Assembly (NCBI RefSeq): GCF_947179515.1
Contig: NC_067480.1
Location: 12,536,201 to 12,600,200, forward strand
DNA: 64,000 bases
Reading direction: 5' to 3'
Source: Apodemus sylvaticus
Lineage: Eukaryota > Chordata > Mammalia > Rodentia > Muridae
Shown here piece by piece: positions 22,046 to 33,173 of the stretch. Positions within the stretch are counted from its first letter, which is position 1; each line of letters starts with the position of its first letter. A program made the translations under genes and the position numbers. Under the pieces are notes generated by a model. The model made no database searches. It had not been told where the DNA came from and saw only the letters and a list, made by a program, of their open reading frames with translations.

Positions 22046-22199
22046 TTGTATTTAATTAGATATTATTTAAGATACCTTCCTAAATTAACATTCTATAATT
22101 TCTATGATGTTTAGAAGCAATAAAATGAAACTTCTTTAACAATATTGTCATTCCACATGGTTTTTCAAATGTTCTTTAGTGTTAGTTGTTCATCTTCAT

Positions 22200-22625
22200 A
22201 ATCCCTCCTTTAGCTTTCTCTCCCATCTCCCTATTTATCTACTCTAATTTCTTCTTTACCTCCATATATTCCATTTCATTATCTTTGGAAGCAGTTCTCC
22301 CACCCCCCAAAAAACTATTCCTGAGTAGGTACTTAATCTCTTTGGTTAATTATATTGGAAACTTAAAAGCTAACGTCCCCATATAAGAGAAAAGAAGCCC
22401 TATTTGTCTTGTCAGGTCTGTGTTACATCATGCAGGATGAAATTTCTAGCTCTATTCATTTACCAGCAGAACTCCTAATTTCTTATGATTTTAAATTTTT
22501 TCTTAAGCTCTGAATAATATTTTACTGTGAAAAGGTCCTATATTTTCATTATCTATTTATTAGTTAAGGGACATCTAAGCTGTTTCTGATTCTTAGCTAT
22601 TATGAGTAGAGCAGCAATGAAGGAA
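22200..22625 (-). mobile_element. Old L1 ORF2 C-terminal fragment
   Basis: The + strand shows the reverse complement of the ORF2 end region: GAAATTTCTAGCTCTATTCATTTACC, CTGAATAATATTTTACTGTG, GGGACATCTAAGCTGTTTCTG, TTCTTAGCTATTATGAGTAG. It aligns with 14040-14215 and 62740-62910 but with many changes. No frame survives. Confidence 0.75.
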
Positions 22626-22639
22626 GGTCCAACTCCATC

Positions 22640-23309
22640 AGAAGAAACCCATACCTAACAGTGCTGAGGTGTGCATGAACCTGAAAGTAGATAGGTCGCG
22701 GGCCTACGGGAAACCAACACTATTGTTCTACTGAAGGATCATGGGAAGAAAATGATTCCTAATAACAGACTGCTATAATTGTAGATAAGTATTTCACTTG
22801 GCATACATCAGAAAAACTTCTTTTTGTAATAGATGAGAAATAATATAGGTTCTCAAAACTGGACAATGTGCAGACAGGTAGAGACTTTGGAACAAAAAGG
22901 AATAAATGGGAAGTCTTCATCAAGCCCCTACTTCAAGGCTCAAGGATTTCTGTTAAAGAAAAGAAAGATGGTAAGAACCAGCGATGTTAGATGATTCCAA
23001 GGACACAGTATTTTACAGACACAACAGGACTGATGCACTAATAAATTCCCAGAGATTGTGTTAGAATACATAAAACGTACAATGGTCCAAGTCAATATGA
23101 ATCCAAGCCCCGAGAAGGGGAGATAGACATTGGGTCCCACACATGTTCAAGAAGCTATTTATGATTTGTTCTCACTGACAAAGTGAAATCATTCTTTTCC
23201 AATGGAGTCTTACTGGATATATAAACCATACACCAACCAGGTCAGATCCTATACCCATGAGTAGCTGGCCAACACAAAACAAAGTTCATGTTTGTTTTTT
23301 TGTTTGTTT

Positions 23310-23345
<36 letters not shown>

Positions 23346-23620
23346 GATTTCCATTTCCTTGTTTTTGTTTGGAATTTATTTTTCATCACATCTGTCTTCT
23401 AGATGTTTTAATTGTTAATTTTGTGAAATATTTTGTTTTATTTTTAAAAAGGACAGGGAAAGAGAGGGAGAGAGGGAAAGGGAGAAGGAAAGAGAGAGGG
23501 AGAGCAAAAAATTGTGTAGATGGTGAGAGGGGATGATTTGAGAGGGCTTGAGGGGAAGGAGAAACATGATCAAAATATAGTATGTAAAATAAATGAATAT
23601 AATAAAATCAGCAAATAGAA
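22640..23620 (+). mobile_element. Old rodent L1 (Lx-like) 3' UTR
   Basis: The block contains the phrase around CCAATGGAGTCTTACTGGATAT and GCTGGCCAACACAAAACAAAG, a (GT)n run (23312-23344), an AGGGAGAGAGGG purine tract (23455-23510) and an end GAAACATGATCAAAATATAGTATG before A-rich tail sequence. This order is that of Lx-type L1 3' UTRs. A related 3' UTR piece is at 38150-38350. Confidence 0.65.
23312..23344. repeat. (GT)n microsatellite
   Basis: About 16 GT units occur inside the L1 3' UTR relic. Alternating purine-pyrimidine DNA of this kind can adopt Z-form. Confidence 0.95.
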
Positions 23621-23865
23621 AAATATTTTCAGTACATGTATGTGAATGTGTGTGCCAGTGTGTGTTTGAGCACGTGGATGATGTGTTTGGAGGACATATT
23701 TGCATATGTAGGTTAGAGGGCAACCCTGTATAGTCATTCTTTCCATTTATCTTCACATGGCTTCCATGACTGCTGTGCTGAGTGCCTTTATCAGCCAGAT
23801 TTCTGGCTCAGAGATAAAGAAAAAAGAAGCAAACAATGTAAGCAATAGTTTCACAAAGTGTGTAT

Positions 23866-23898
<33 letters not shown>

Positions 23899-25325
23899 AA
23901 TGAAGAGCTAATTCAAATTAATGACAGCCCATCAATTGAAACTATGCTTTAATTTACAGTTTAAAGTTTCAATATCTTTTTCAATGCTAAATATATAGAA
24001 AACACTTGTGCCTGAAGGAATATGTTTACTTTATCATCCTTATGAACATATTACAAATTTTATTGGCTTTAATGGAACCCCTATTATGAGGTGTGAATAT
24101 AAGGATATTTCTTAGGCTAGATTTCTGTAAGGAAAGCTTATTGCATCCAGTATCTTGAGAAGCTCTGGTTGTGGATGAATTACTTTGGTTATGATTTTTA
24201 AAAATGAAATTGTAGTGTTGTAGCATAGTATATAAAGAAGGTAAAACTTTATCACACTGAATAATTTTTTTTTCAAATCTAGCAATTACTTTGCATTTGT
24301 AGTGCACATATAGAGGACAATTGCTCTTCCCAAAATACATTAACTTGTAGTATTGCAATGATATGTTCTTGGACTATATTTTAAAAACATATTTCTTTTT
24401 TGTAATTATGAAAAATTATGTCTGTTTTAAATCATTCTCGAAGAGTACAAAGTTGTTAGAAGATAAATAAACATGGATAGTTGTATATATTTCTTTAATG
24501 TTGAGAATAAACCTTAAATGAGAGAAATTTATTATATATTAATATATAATAAATTTATAATTTATTATATATTATGTCATTCTAATAATATATAATATTA
24601 TTTATATATTATTATATAATAATAAATAATTATTGCATGTAATTTATTATATATTATTATATATAATTATAATAAAATTATAATATATTATACTTTATTA
24701 TATATTATATCATTTGACTACAACATTTCTAATGAGCAAAACCTATTTTTAATTTCTCTAAAAATAGTTTGCTTAAAACAGGTTTTCCCATGTCTTTGCT
24801 ACTTAAAATAATTTGCTTTCTCTTTATGAGATAGATCTATATCAAATTATTCTTATTCGGTCTTAAAAATAATTTTGTAGCATTGGAGACAATACTTCAT
24901 TCTTCATGAGAGAAGAGATCCCAGTAGTAAAATGAGGAATATCTAAACTTTGGTTTCTAATTATTTCAGTTAGAAAATCAAAATTGATTTCCTATTTCTC
25001 TTATAATTTTATGAAGTTTAGGTATGATAATGAGCACAAATGGAAGATAAATACTCATGGGGCATTGTGGGTCTTCTGTATGTAATCTCTGTTCATAGTA
25101 CTTGGTTTATCAACATGTAAACATAGTAGATAAATATATCAATGATAATTATTGATTTCCGCTACAGGATATCATTTATCTGTTTTATAGATACAGATAT
25201 AGACATAGACACAGATGTAGATTCACTTTGTTAAAATTTAAATAAATTTGGTTATCTATCTCAATAATAATTTATTGATGTGAACTGAGGAATATGAAGA
25301 TGTTTATAAGATAGGTAGCAACTCT
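23621..25325. other. Non-genic AT-rich stretch
   Basis: No gene is visible. A (CA)n(TA)n microsatellite lies at 23866-23900, and a run of almost pure A/T with many self-complementary words lies at 24520-24716 (separate entry). Confidence 0.6.
24520..24716. repeat. AT-only palindrome-rich tract
   Basis: About 200 bp are almost entirely A and T, built of TTTATTATATATTA- and ATAATAATATATAAT-like words repeated in both orientations. Many local hairpins or cruciforms are possible. Confidence 0.85.
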
Positions 25326-25342
25326 GAGAAAAGAAAATGTCA

Positions 25343-25533
25343 TGGCTGGAGAGATGGCTCAGTGGTTAAAATCACTGATTGTTCTTCCAGATATCCTGAA
25401 TTCAATTCCCAGCAACCACATGGCAGCTCACAACCATCTGTAATGGGATCCAATGTCCTCTACTCGCATGTCTGAAGAGAGAAATAGTGTACACACATAC
25501 ATAAAATGAATAAATCTTTAAAAAAACATAAAA
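25343..25533 (+). mobile_element. B2 SINE
   Basis: The sequence opens GGCTGGAGAGATGGCTCAGT (tRNA-derived box A), has box B-like text near 25388-25402 (GAATTCAATTCCCAG), CACATGGCAGCTCACAACC, and ends AATAAATCTTT plus A tail. Similar flanks AAAAGAAAATGTC (25329-25341) and AGAGAAAATGTC (25550-25561) look like a target-site duplication. Confidence 0.95.
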
Positions 25534-25827
25534 TATTATTTAAAAGAGAAGAGAAAATGTCTTCAACAAGTCACAAGTTACGGTTTTGAAAACTCATTAT
25601 TGACCTGGTCACATACTGTATAAAAAGAAGAAATTCTATAATGAGTCAGAATCTACAAACAGAGCAATCAACTATGCAAAGATACCTTCAGAGGAGAATA
25701 AATGTGTCAGAATGTATATGAATATGTGAATAATATTTTAATCAATGCCAAAATGTGGCCTGAGATCAGTTGTAGAAGGAAATGCAAAACATTAGGGTCA
25801 AATGGCACTTACAATTATTACTTGTTT

Positions 25828-25828
25828 C

Positions 25829-25862
<34 letters not shown>
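25828..25862. repeat. (TCTG)n microsatellite
   Basis: About eight tetranucleotide units occur in tandem. Frames such as SVCLSVCLS on + are its translation, not genes. Confidence 0.93.
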
Positions 25863-25865
<3 letters not shown>

Positions 25866-25919
25866 TCTTTCCCCTTTCTTTCACTATACCTTCTCCTTTG
25901 AGTTGTGTTGTATATATTG

Positions 25920-25920
<1 letters not shown>

Positions 25921-25969
<49 letters not shown>

Positions 25970-25990
25970 CACACATATACATATATATGT
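25921..25990. repeat. (TA)n microsatellite
   Basis: About 22 TA units are followed by a mixed CATACA/TATATA stretch. Confidence 0.95.
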
Positions 25991-26588
25991 CTTTGTGTGT
26001 ATTTTCTAAACTATGTGAATCAAAACTCATTGGTGGCATTATAAATAAAAAGGGTTTTCAAATTAGGAAAGAAGACTTGAGTATTTTAAGGACCAAAAGG
26101 GATCAAAAGTAAACATAAAAATAATTCACATTTTGGCAACCTGCTTTGATGTCTAAAGGAACTGAGTGAATCATTTGAATATGAAGTTTCAAAAGACTAG
26201 AAAAAGATTAAGAGATGCATAGGTTGGCTCTCGGGTGGAAGAGATAGCTTCCAGTGGTTATAGAAGAAGATATATCTCCTTAATAATTTAATGATATCAA
26301 AATCACATGGAAATAAAAATTCAGTTGTTAGAAAGAGAGGAAATACTACATGAAACAGTATCTGTGTTTTGTTTTGTGTGGTGGCTATACTTATGTTTAC
26401 TTATCAAACTCCAAAGTCAACAGTGATCATTGGTTTGTTGTATTGTCATTTTACTCTATGTAGGCAGCAGCCACATTTTTCCTTGTTCAATGAGTTGTGT
26501 AGGTATTGTTTGCGGCAGTGGGGCCTTGCAGTCAGTTTGTAAAGGGCAACCAGTAGAATTGAAAACAAACTTGAGTCTTTAGGTGGTA
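25991..26588. other. Non-genic stretch
   Basis: No recognised repeat or exon. Confidence 0.55.
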
Positions 26589-26613
26589 TACACACACACA
26601 CACACACACACAC
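26589..26613. repeat. (CA)n microsatellite
   Basis: About 12 CA units occur in tandem near the likely start of the L1 3' UTR relic. Confidence 0.93.
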
Positions 26614-26639
26614 CACACTTGGGTGATTAACATAGGTGT

Positions 26640-27425
26640 ATCACATATGTAAGTCTTCTACGGTATTAGGATTTAAGTTTAAGAGCCAGAGGGGATGGAG
26701 AACACCAAGGAGACAAGTTCTTCCCAAATAAACCTGGACTGATCCACGTGTGTTAACAGAGCCCGAGGGTGCACACATCTGCACCAGATGAGATTCTAGG
26801 GATGAAAAAGGAAGTGGGAAAAAAGAAGTGAGTGCATCCTCATCCCTGACTCCCAAACATTTCTAATTCATAAGAACTTGCAAATGAAAATTTAACTTGC
26901 TCCAAAAAAGTCTCAATCCTAGAGGGGAAACAAAATACTCCTAAGGGCAGGCTGCCTGCCCAACAATCAGTAGATAGACAGGGGAAAATGAACTCAGTGG
27001 TTTCTTTGATGGTTCTTTCTCCCATAATATCACATCATGATATTTTCTTTCTATTTAATTTTATCTTTTTTATTTTTAGTTTTATGATTTTCTCTTTTTT
27101 TTAACTTCACATATATATTACCTGTACATATAACTTAGCTTCTGGTGTTTTCCTTCTTACGGAATTCCTGAGTGTAATAATGAGGGAGTCTCTGTGTTTG
27201 TGTCTGATTCTTGTGCCCTTTCCTGTGCTCTTTTCCTTGTCATTGTCTTGTACTGTTCAGATGTGTTCCTTTTCGATTATCTTATTTTATTTTACTTTTA
27301 TCCCTTCGATGCCTTTTTGTTTTTCTATGAGAGGCAGAAGGGACGAGCTGGAAGGGGTAGAGGGAGTGAAACCATAATCACGATATACTGTATGAGGAAA
27401 AGATACTATTTGCAATAAAAAGAAA
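26640..27425 (+). mobile_element. Old rodent L1 (Lx-like) 3' UTR
   Basis: The block contains GAAAATGAACTCAGTGGTTTC, TTCTCCCATAATATCACATCATG, a T-rich middle, GTGCCCTTTCCTGTGCTC, TATCTTATTTTATTTTAC, a purine tract (27325-27370) and GAAACCATAATCACGATATACTGTATGAG close to A-rich sequence. This order and ending characterise Lx-type 3' UTRs. No ORF2 is attached. Confidence 0.7.
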
Positions 27426-28344
27426 TTAATCAAGGATCACAATATAGGGTGTCACAAATATTTCAAACAAGTACATCCCTCCTATATCAAAAAGAGAAAA
27501 ATGATTATTAAACATAAACACATTAAATTTTTACTACATTATACTTATATTATTTGTATATGTTAATCATGTATGTGACATATGTCACAGCACATACTTG
27601 ATGATGGTCAGAGGAAAATTTATGGGACTTGGTTTTGTCCTTCTACAATGTAGGTCCTAGGTGTTCAACTAAGTCAGTGCTAGTTATAAGTCACTTTGCA
27701 CACTGAACAGTTTCACTGGCCTTGAAATACATAGTAAAAAATAAAAAAAGGTAAAGTAGGCTATTTAAGGGGATATACAATTTGAGAAAATTGGCAAGCA
27801 ATGATCCCTATGGACTAGTATTCTAACAACATCCACACAGTAAGTAATGACCATTTTTTTAGAGTCACTTAACCCTCACTTATTGAGTCATTATAAGAGA
27901 TTTCCTAATTAAAGGTAGAAAGATGTATCCATGTTTTCCTCATGGCTACATTTGGCGAGAGAATGTAGTTTAATTTAAAGAAATGCTTTGAAAAGGCTGC
28001 ATCTGACTGATGTATTATCCTCTGCTTAGGTCACGGAGTCCAACTTTCCAAGTAATTTCCGCAAAATCCTTGAACATTCTCAGCCTCACTTCTCACAAAT
28101 GTATAATCTTAGACAACAAAAGAAATGATTCTTAAAAATCCATAGTGGGCAAAGACTATACAGCTGTAAATAATCAGTTCATGTAAAAGTGTATAGAGAA
28201 AATGTGAGTTAGTCTTTGTCCTCTAAGACAGCATCAAATAATTAAATGTTTTATTTAAACCATAAAAGAGGTAACCTTCAACACACACCTTGCTAAGGCA
28301 GTGGAAATAGATAAGGATTATAAAGGATTTTTATTAATATTCTA
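27426..28344. other. Non-genic stretch
   Basis: No exon or transposon is recognised; ordinary AT-rich sequence. Confidence 0.55.
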
Positions 28345-29562
28345 GGGTACATTTATTTTATTTTATTTTTTTTAATTTTAAACTCCGGATATTCTTCCCT
28401 TCATGGTCCACCCTCCCACTGTTCCAGACTCCATATGCCCTCCCCTCCCCTCTGTCTCCATGGGGATGTCCCCACCCCCCCCCCACCCCACCAGACCTCT
28501 AAATTCCCTGGGGCCTTTAGTGTCTTGAGGGTTAAGTGCATCTTCTCTGACTAAACTAAGACTTGGCAGTCTTCTCTGACTAAACTAAGACTTGGCAGTC
28601 TATACGTGTTCAGGGCCTCATATCAGCATGTATATGCTGCCTGGTTGGTGTTCCTGTATCTGAGAGATCTAGGGGGTCCAGGTTAATTAAAACTACTGGT
28701 CTTCCTACAGGGTTGCCCTCCTCCTCAGCTTCTTCCAGCTTCCCCCTAATTCAACTGCAGAGGTCAGCAGCTTCTGTCCAATGGATGGGTGCAAATATCT
28801 GCATCTGACTCTTTCAGCTGCTTGCTTAGTCTTTAAGAGGGCAGTCATGACAGGTCCCTTTTTGTGAGCCCTCCATAGCCTCAGTAAGTGTCAGCTCTTA
28901 GGGCCTCCTCTTGAATTGTATCCCACTTTGGACCTATCGCTGGACCTTCTTTTCCTCAGGCTCCTCTCCATTTTCATCCCTGCAGTTCTTTCAAACAGGA
29001 ACAATTATGGGTCAGAGTTTTGACTGTGGGATGGCAACCCCATTCCTCACTTGAAGCCCTGTCTTTCTGCTGGAGGTGGGCTCTACAAGTTCCCTCTTCC
29101 CAATGTAGAGCATTTGATCTAAGGTCCCTCTGAGTCCTGAGAGTCTCTCACCTCCCAGGTCTCTGGTGCATTCTGGAGGGTCCCCGCAACCTCCTACCTC
29201 CTGAGGTTGCATGTTTCCATTCTTTCGGCTGTCCCTCAGGTATTTCAGTCCTTTTCCCACACCAAATGCTAGATCATGCTCCCCTCTCTGCTCTGTCCGA
29301 TCTCCTTTCCCTTCCAAGTCCCTCCCTCCCCCTTGTGGTTGCTTTCTTCTCCCTCCTAAGTGGACTAAGGCATTCTCACTTGGGCCCTTTAGCTTGCTGA
29401 CCTTTTTAAGTTCTGTGGACTGTATCTTGGGTATTGCGCACTTTTTTTTTCTTTGCTAATATCCATTTAAGAGTGAGTGCATACCATGCATGTCCTTTTG
29501 GATCTGAGGTCCCTCACTCAGGATGATACTTTCTAGTTCCATCCATTTACCTGTAAATTCAT
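28345..29562 (-). mobile_element. Inverted L1 (Lx-like), sense 3' part
   Basis: On the - strand this is the last 30 or so ORF2 codons (29562-29455, encoding a KWMELESIILSE-like segment), a long Lx-type 3' UTR and an A-rich tail (T-rich on +, 28348-28382). At 29562/29563 it meets L1 ORF2 sequence in + orientation, giving the twin-primed arrangement. Confidence 0.85.
28541..28598. repeat. 29-bp tandem duplication in L1 3' UTR
   Basis: TCTTCTCTGACTAAACTAAG plus ACTTGGCAG occurs twice in direct succession (starts 28541 and 28570) without differences. Confidence 0.9.
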
Positions 29563-30331
29563 GCATCCTATCAGATCACCACGGCCTGACACTGCTCTTA
29601 AAAAGAAGCAGAAAACCCACATACATGTGGAAACTGAACAGCTTTCTACTCAATAACTTGGTCAGGGCAGAAATAAAGATATTAAACACTTCCTGGAGTT
29701 TAATGAAAATGTTGATACATCATACCCAAACTTATTGGACACAATGAAAGCAGTGCTAAGAGGAAAATTATAGCACTAAGTTCCCTGGTAAAGAAACTGG
29801 AGAGATCTTATAATAGTAAACTAACAGCACACCAAGAGCTCTAGAACAAAAAGAAGTAAACACACCCAAGAGAAGAAGGCAAGAAATAGTTAAACTCAGG
29901 ACTGAAATCAACCAATAGAAACAAAGAGAACAATACAAAGAATCAATAAAATCAGGAGATGGTTCTTTGAGAGAATCAACAAGATAGATAACCCCCTAGA
30001 CACTTAACTAAAGGGCCCAGAGACAGCATCCAAATTAATAAAATCAGATATGAAAAGAGAGACATCACAATAGAAATGGAGGAAATTTTTAAAAAATCAG
30101 ATCCTACTACAAAATCCAATTATCAACAAAACTGGAAAATCTAGAGGAAATGGATATTTTTCTAGAGAGATACCACATATCAAAGTTAAATCAAGAGCAG
30201 GTAAACTATCTAAACAGGCCCACATCGCATTAGGAAATAAAAGAAGTCATTAAAAACCTCCCAACCAAAAAAAAGCCCAGGGCCAGATGGATTTAGTGCA
30301 GAATTGTACTAGACCTTCAAAGAAGACCTGA
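29563..30331 (+). pseudogene. Inverted L1, 5' part (ORF2 linker and early RT)
   Basis: Starting with codons for a LSDHHGL-like segment (end of the endonuclease), it runs through the linker (KPTYMWKLN) to the GPDGFSAEL-like RT motif near 30280-30310. Many frameshifts and stops are present. Between its right end and the ORF2 codons at 29562 about 2.3 kb of ORF2 are missing. It lacks 5' UTR and ORF1. Confidence 0.85.
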
Positions 30332-32506
30332 TAAATTATTTAAAACAAAAACAGTGCTTATATTTATTCAAAATGCAATTAATACATTGCAGTTTTCAGA
30401 TGTGATAGTAATATTAAATAAGAATGGTGATTGCAGAGTGACTGGGGTTAAATAAAAAGGTTAATTTAATAGTGGATATGCATATTACAGAGAGTAGTAA
30501 CAGTAAGAGGATTTGCCTTAAAGGTGTTGCTAGGTTGTAACCTTTTTAAGGCAGTTAACTACCACTAGAGTCTCTTGGTAAGAACGTATCTCATTTCATG
30601 TCTTGGTATCTTTGTTCTCCACAGTCTTAGAATAGACACTTGGAAAAAGAATAGTTTATTTCATTCAATTATATGTATTTCAAAAGGTTTTAAATTCTTT
30701 CCAGATGCTTTGTATGTTTTGAAAAACATCTAATTTTATCGGTTTAAAAGGGGGCAATTTTGTGTAATTTATGGTCTAAACAAAATGTTACATTTCAGAT
30801 TTTTTTCACCAACTGATAGTGTGTCCCCACAGCAATCAATTAAAATTTCAGACACAAAGAGGAAATAATGCTGTGAGTTCTTACAACCCCCAATGGTAAA
30901 TATTGGCAGATAATTTTTATAGTGTAGAATAATTAAGTAATGATTTAGAAGGTATCTATGAAATGAGAACTGTAAGAGATAAACAAAAATGTTGGCAAAT
31001 ATATTAAACTTTACAATGTCTCAAAAGCCTTCCCTGGCTTGTGGAAGCACATTGGCAGGTCTATTGTATACCTAAGCATCCAGTTTTATGGTAATTATTT
31101 ATAATTGAAATTAGATACTTCAAAGTTTAGCTTAGGTCTCTGCTTAACCTTAAATGCCTGAAAAGTGTCAGGCAATAAAACGCATGCTGATGCTGATGGC
31201 TTGAATCCTATATCCCCGGACAAACGACTATGAAAACTAAGCAAGAAGTAGTTGAAAACTGAGCACACTTGTGGCAAGGATGTCACCAAGGTCATTACTG
31301 ATAATGGTAATGACTCTTCCCCCTAACATCGACCTTTCACATAGTAAGCTCCCTTCCCTATCACAGTGGGAACTATGTTCTTCCTCCTGAGGGAATCATC
31401 AGGTGCCCTGACATAGCCCTTGAGCGTCCTGTGCTATGGTCTCACAGGATTCACACTCCACTTAATAAACACTGAATACTTTCCTGTATGTACATGGATG
31501 CATTTATGCGTGTACCAGTTCACACTAGTAAATTAATAGTGCCCTTACAATCCATGAGGATTTTAAAAGAAACATTTCTTAAATTATATTTACAGACATT
31601 TTACCATTGAAATCAGCTAATTTTCTGCAATAATTTCGTTTTACTCATGTTTCTTATATTTTTCAGCCTCTGAATTTTAAATACTAGACACAAATCACAC
31701 AAAGTACAAGGTTTTCTTCTCTACCACAAGACCTTCCATAGCCATCCTGAGGATCTTTGTGTGTGGGGGGGTGGGGGGTGGGGGAGAGGGGCTGAGCTGG
31801 GAGTGTTAATAGCAAACAAAGTCAACAAAGACAATGAAAAAGCACACCAGTGTTTACAACAGAGAAAAATATAAGACATTTATCAGGATTTTTCCAGGAA
31901 ACAAAAGCAAAATAATGAGACAGACAGACACACACAAATACACAAGAGCTCAAGAACCGACTAAAACTTTTGGGGCCCCTCCACAGTACTGTCAGTCACT
32001 GGTCTCAGTGAAGGATGGGGATGAAGGAAGAGTTCCTATTAAAGATGAATCTGCATGAAGCACTCTATCGTCACAGGATGATCTTAGTGTTTCTCTCAAA
32101 AGACTTTCATCTAGATTGGTAAGGCTTCTCTGCATTGTGGAAGTTCATGTGCTAAACTAAACAAAGGTAGATGTTAATTTTAATTTATAACTTAAATATA
32201 TATCATTTTGGCCAATTATTTGATTACTATAATCTAGATAGTTGATAACCATAAAATGAACAATAAAATTATCCATTACAAACATAGCTACCAGATGTTA
32301 CAGGCTTATATATGTGACAATTAGTATAATAACACAGAAGTATATTTATGATTTGATTTCATATAGAAAAAACAAACACATTTAGCCAATTAGTTTTCAG
32401 AACACAATGTAAATTTAATAGTAAATTATAAGTATTTACATTTAATTTTAAATTAATGACTACAAACTATAATTCTTGAATCATGTAGAGTTCAGACTTT
32501 GCTCTT
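30332..32506. other. Non-genic stretch
   Basis: No exon or transposon is recognised. A G-rich tract lies at 31765-31791 (separate entry). The open frames (for example 31834-32058, 74 codons) have no recognisable features. Confidence 0.55.
31765..31791 (+). other. G-rich tract, possible G-quadruplex
   Basis: Runs of seven, six, five and four G separated by T, T and AGA make four G-runs in 27 bases, fitting the usual G-quadruplex pattern. No gene is adjacent, so a role is not implied. Confidence 0.7.
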
Positions 32507-32665
32507 TGTCTCTCTCTTTCTGTTTCTCTCTGTCTCTGTCTATGCCTCTCTCTCTCTCTCTTTCTCTCTCTCTGTCTCTCTATATACCACCTACACACAC
32601 ACACACACACACACACACAAGCACACACATACACATGCACACAGACACACACACATACATACACA
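32507..32665. repeat. TC-rich then (CA)n compound microsatellite
   Basis: A CTCT/GTCT-rich pyrimidine tract (32507-32582) is followed by an imperfect CA run (32592-32665). Low-complexity Leu/Ser and Thr/His frames derive from it. Confidence 0.93.
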
Positions 32666-32851
32666 CATTTTATACATTATATACCCACATATGAATACAT
32701 TGATAAGTCTGTAGGTCTGGTCCATGCTTGTGAATTCATCATGGAAGAGATGGATACAAGACATTCAGGAGTGTGAGCTCATCCAACCTGGGTTGGACGG
32801 TGAATTCAGAGATAAGCTTGCTTTTAAGACTTTGTCTTATAGCCGGTAGTG

Positions 32852-33075
32852 GGGGAGATGGGAGATAACTCAATGGATAAAGAGCTTGTTTTAAAACAGG
32901 AAGGCTTCAGAGCCCACTTCAAAAATGAGAATGTAGATAGTGGAGAATTCCAAGGGTTTAAGAGCCAGTTGGCCTAGTTTAGAAAGAATCAAACAAAGAG
33001 ACTATGGCAGAGGCTGACACTCAAGATTATCCTCAATGTGTGCATACCCACACTCACAATCACATGCATACACAA
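32852..33075 (+). mobile_element. B4-like SINE
   Basis: After a GGGGGAGATGGGAGATAACTC head come GGATAAAGAGCTTGTTTT, AAGAGCCAGTTGGCCTAGTT, GAGACTATGGCAGAGGCTGA and CCTCAATGTGTGCATACCC, the order expected of the tRNA/B1-composite B4 family. It ends in the CA/GA microsatellite below. Divergence is high. Confidence 0.6.
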
Positions 33076-33104
33076 ATCACACACAAACACACACACACAC
33101 ACAC

Positions 33105-33171
<67 letters not shown>
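33076..33171. repeat. (CA)n(GA)n compound microsatellite
   Basis: About 28 CA units with two CG interruptions run into about 19 GA units, at the 3' end of the SINE. It has grown from the SINE tail. Confidence 0.95.
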
Positions 33172-33173
<2 letters not shown>

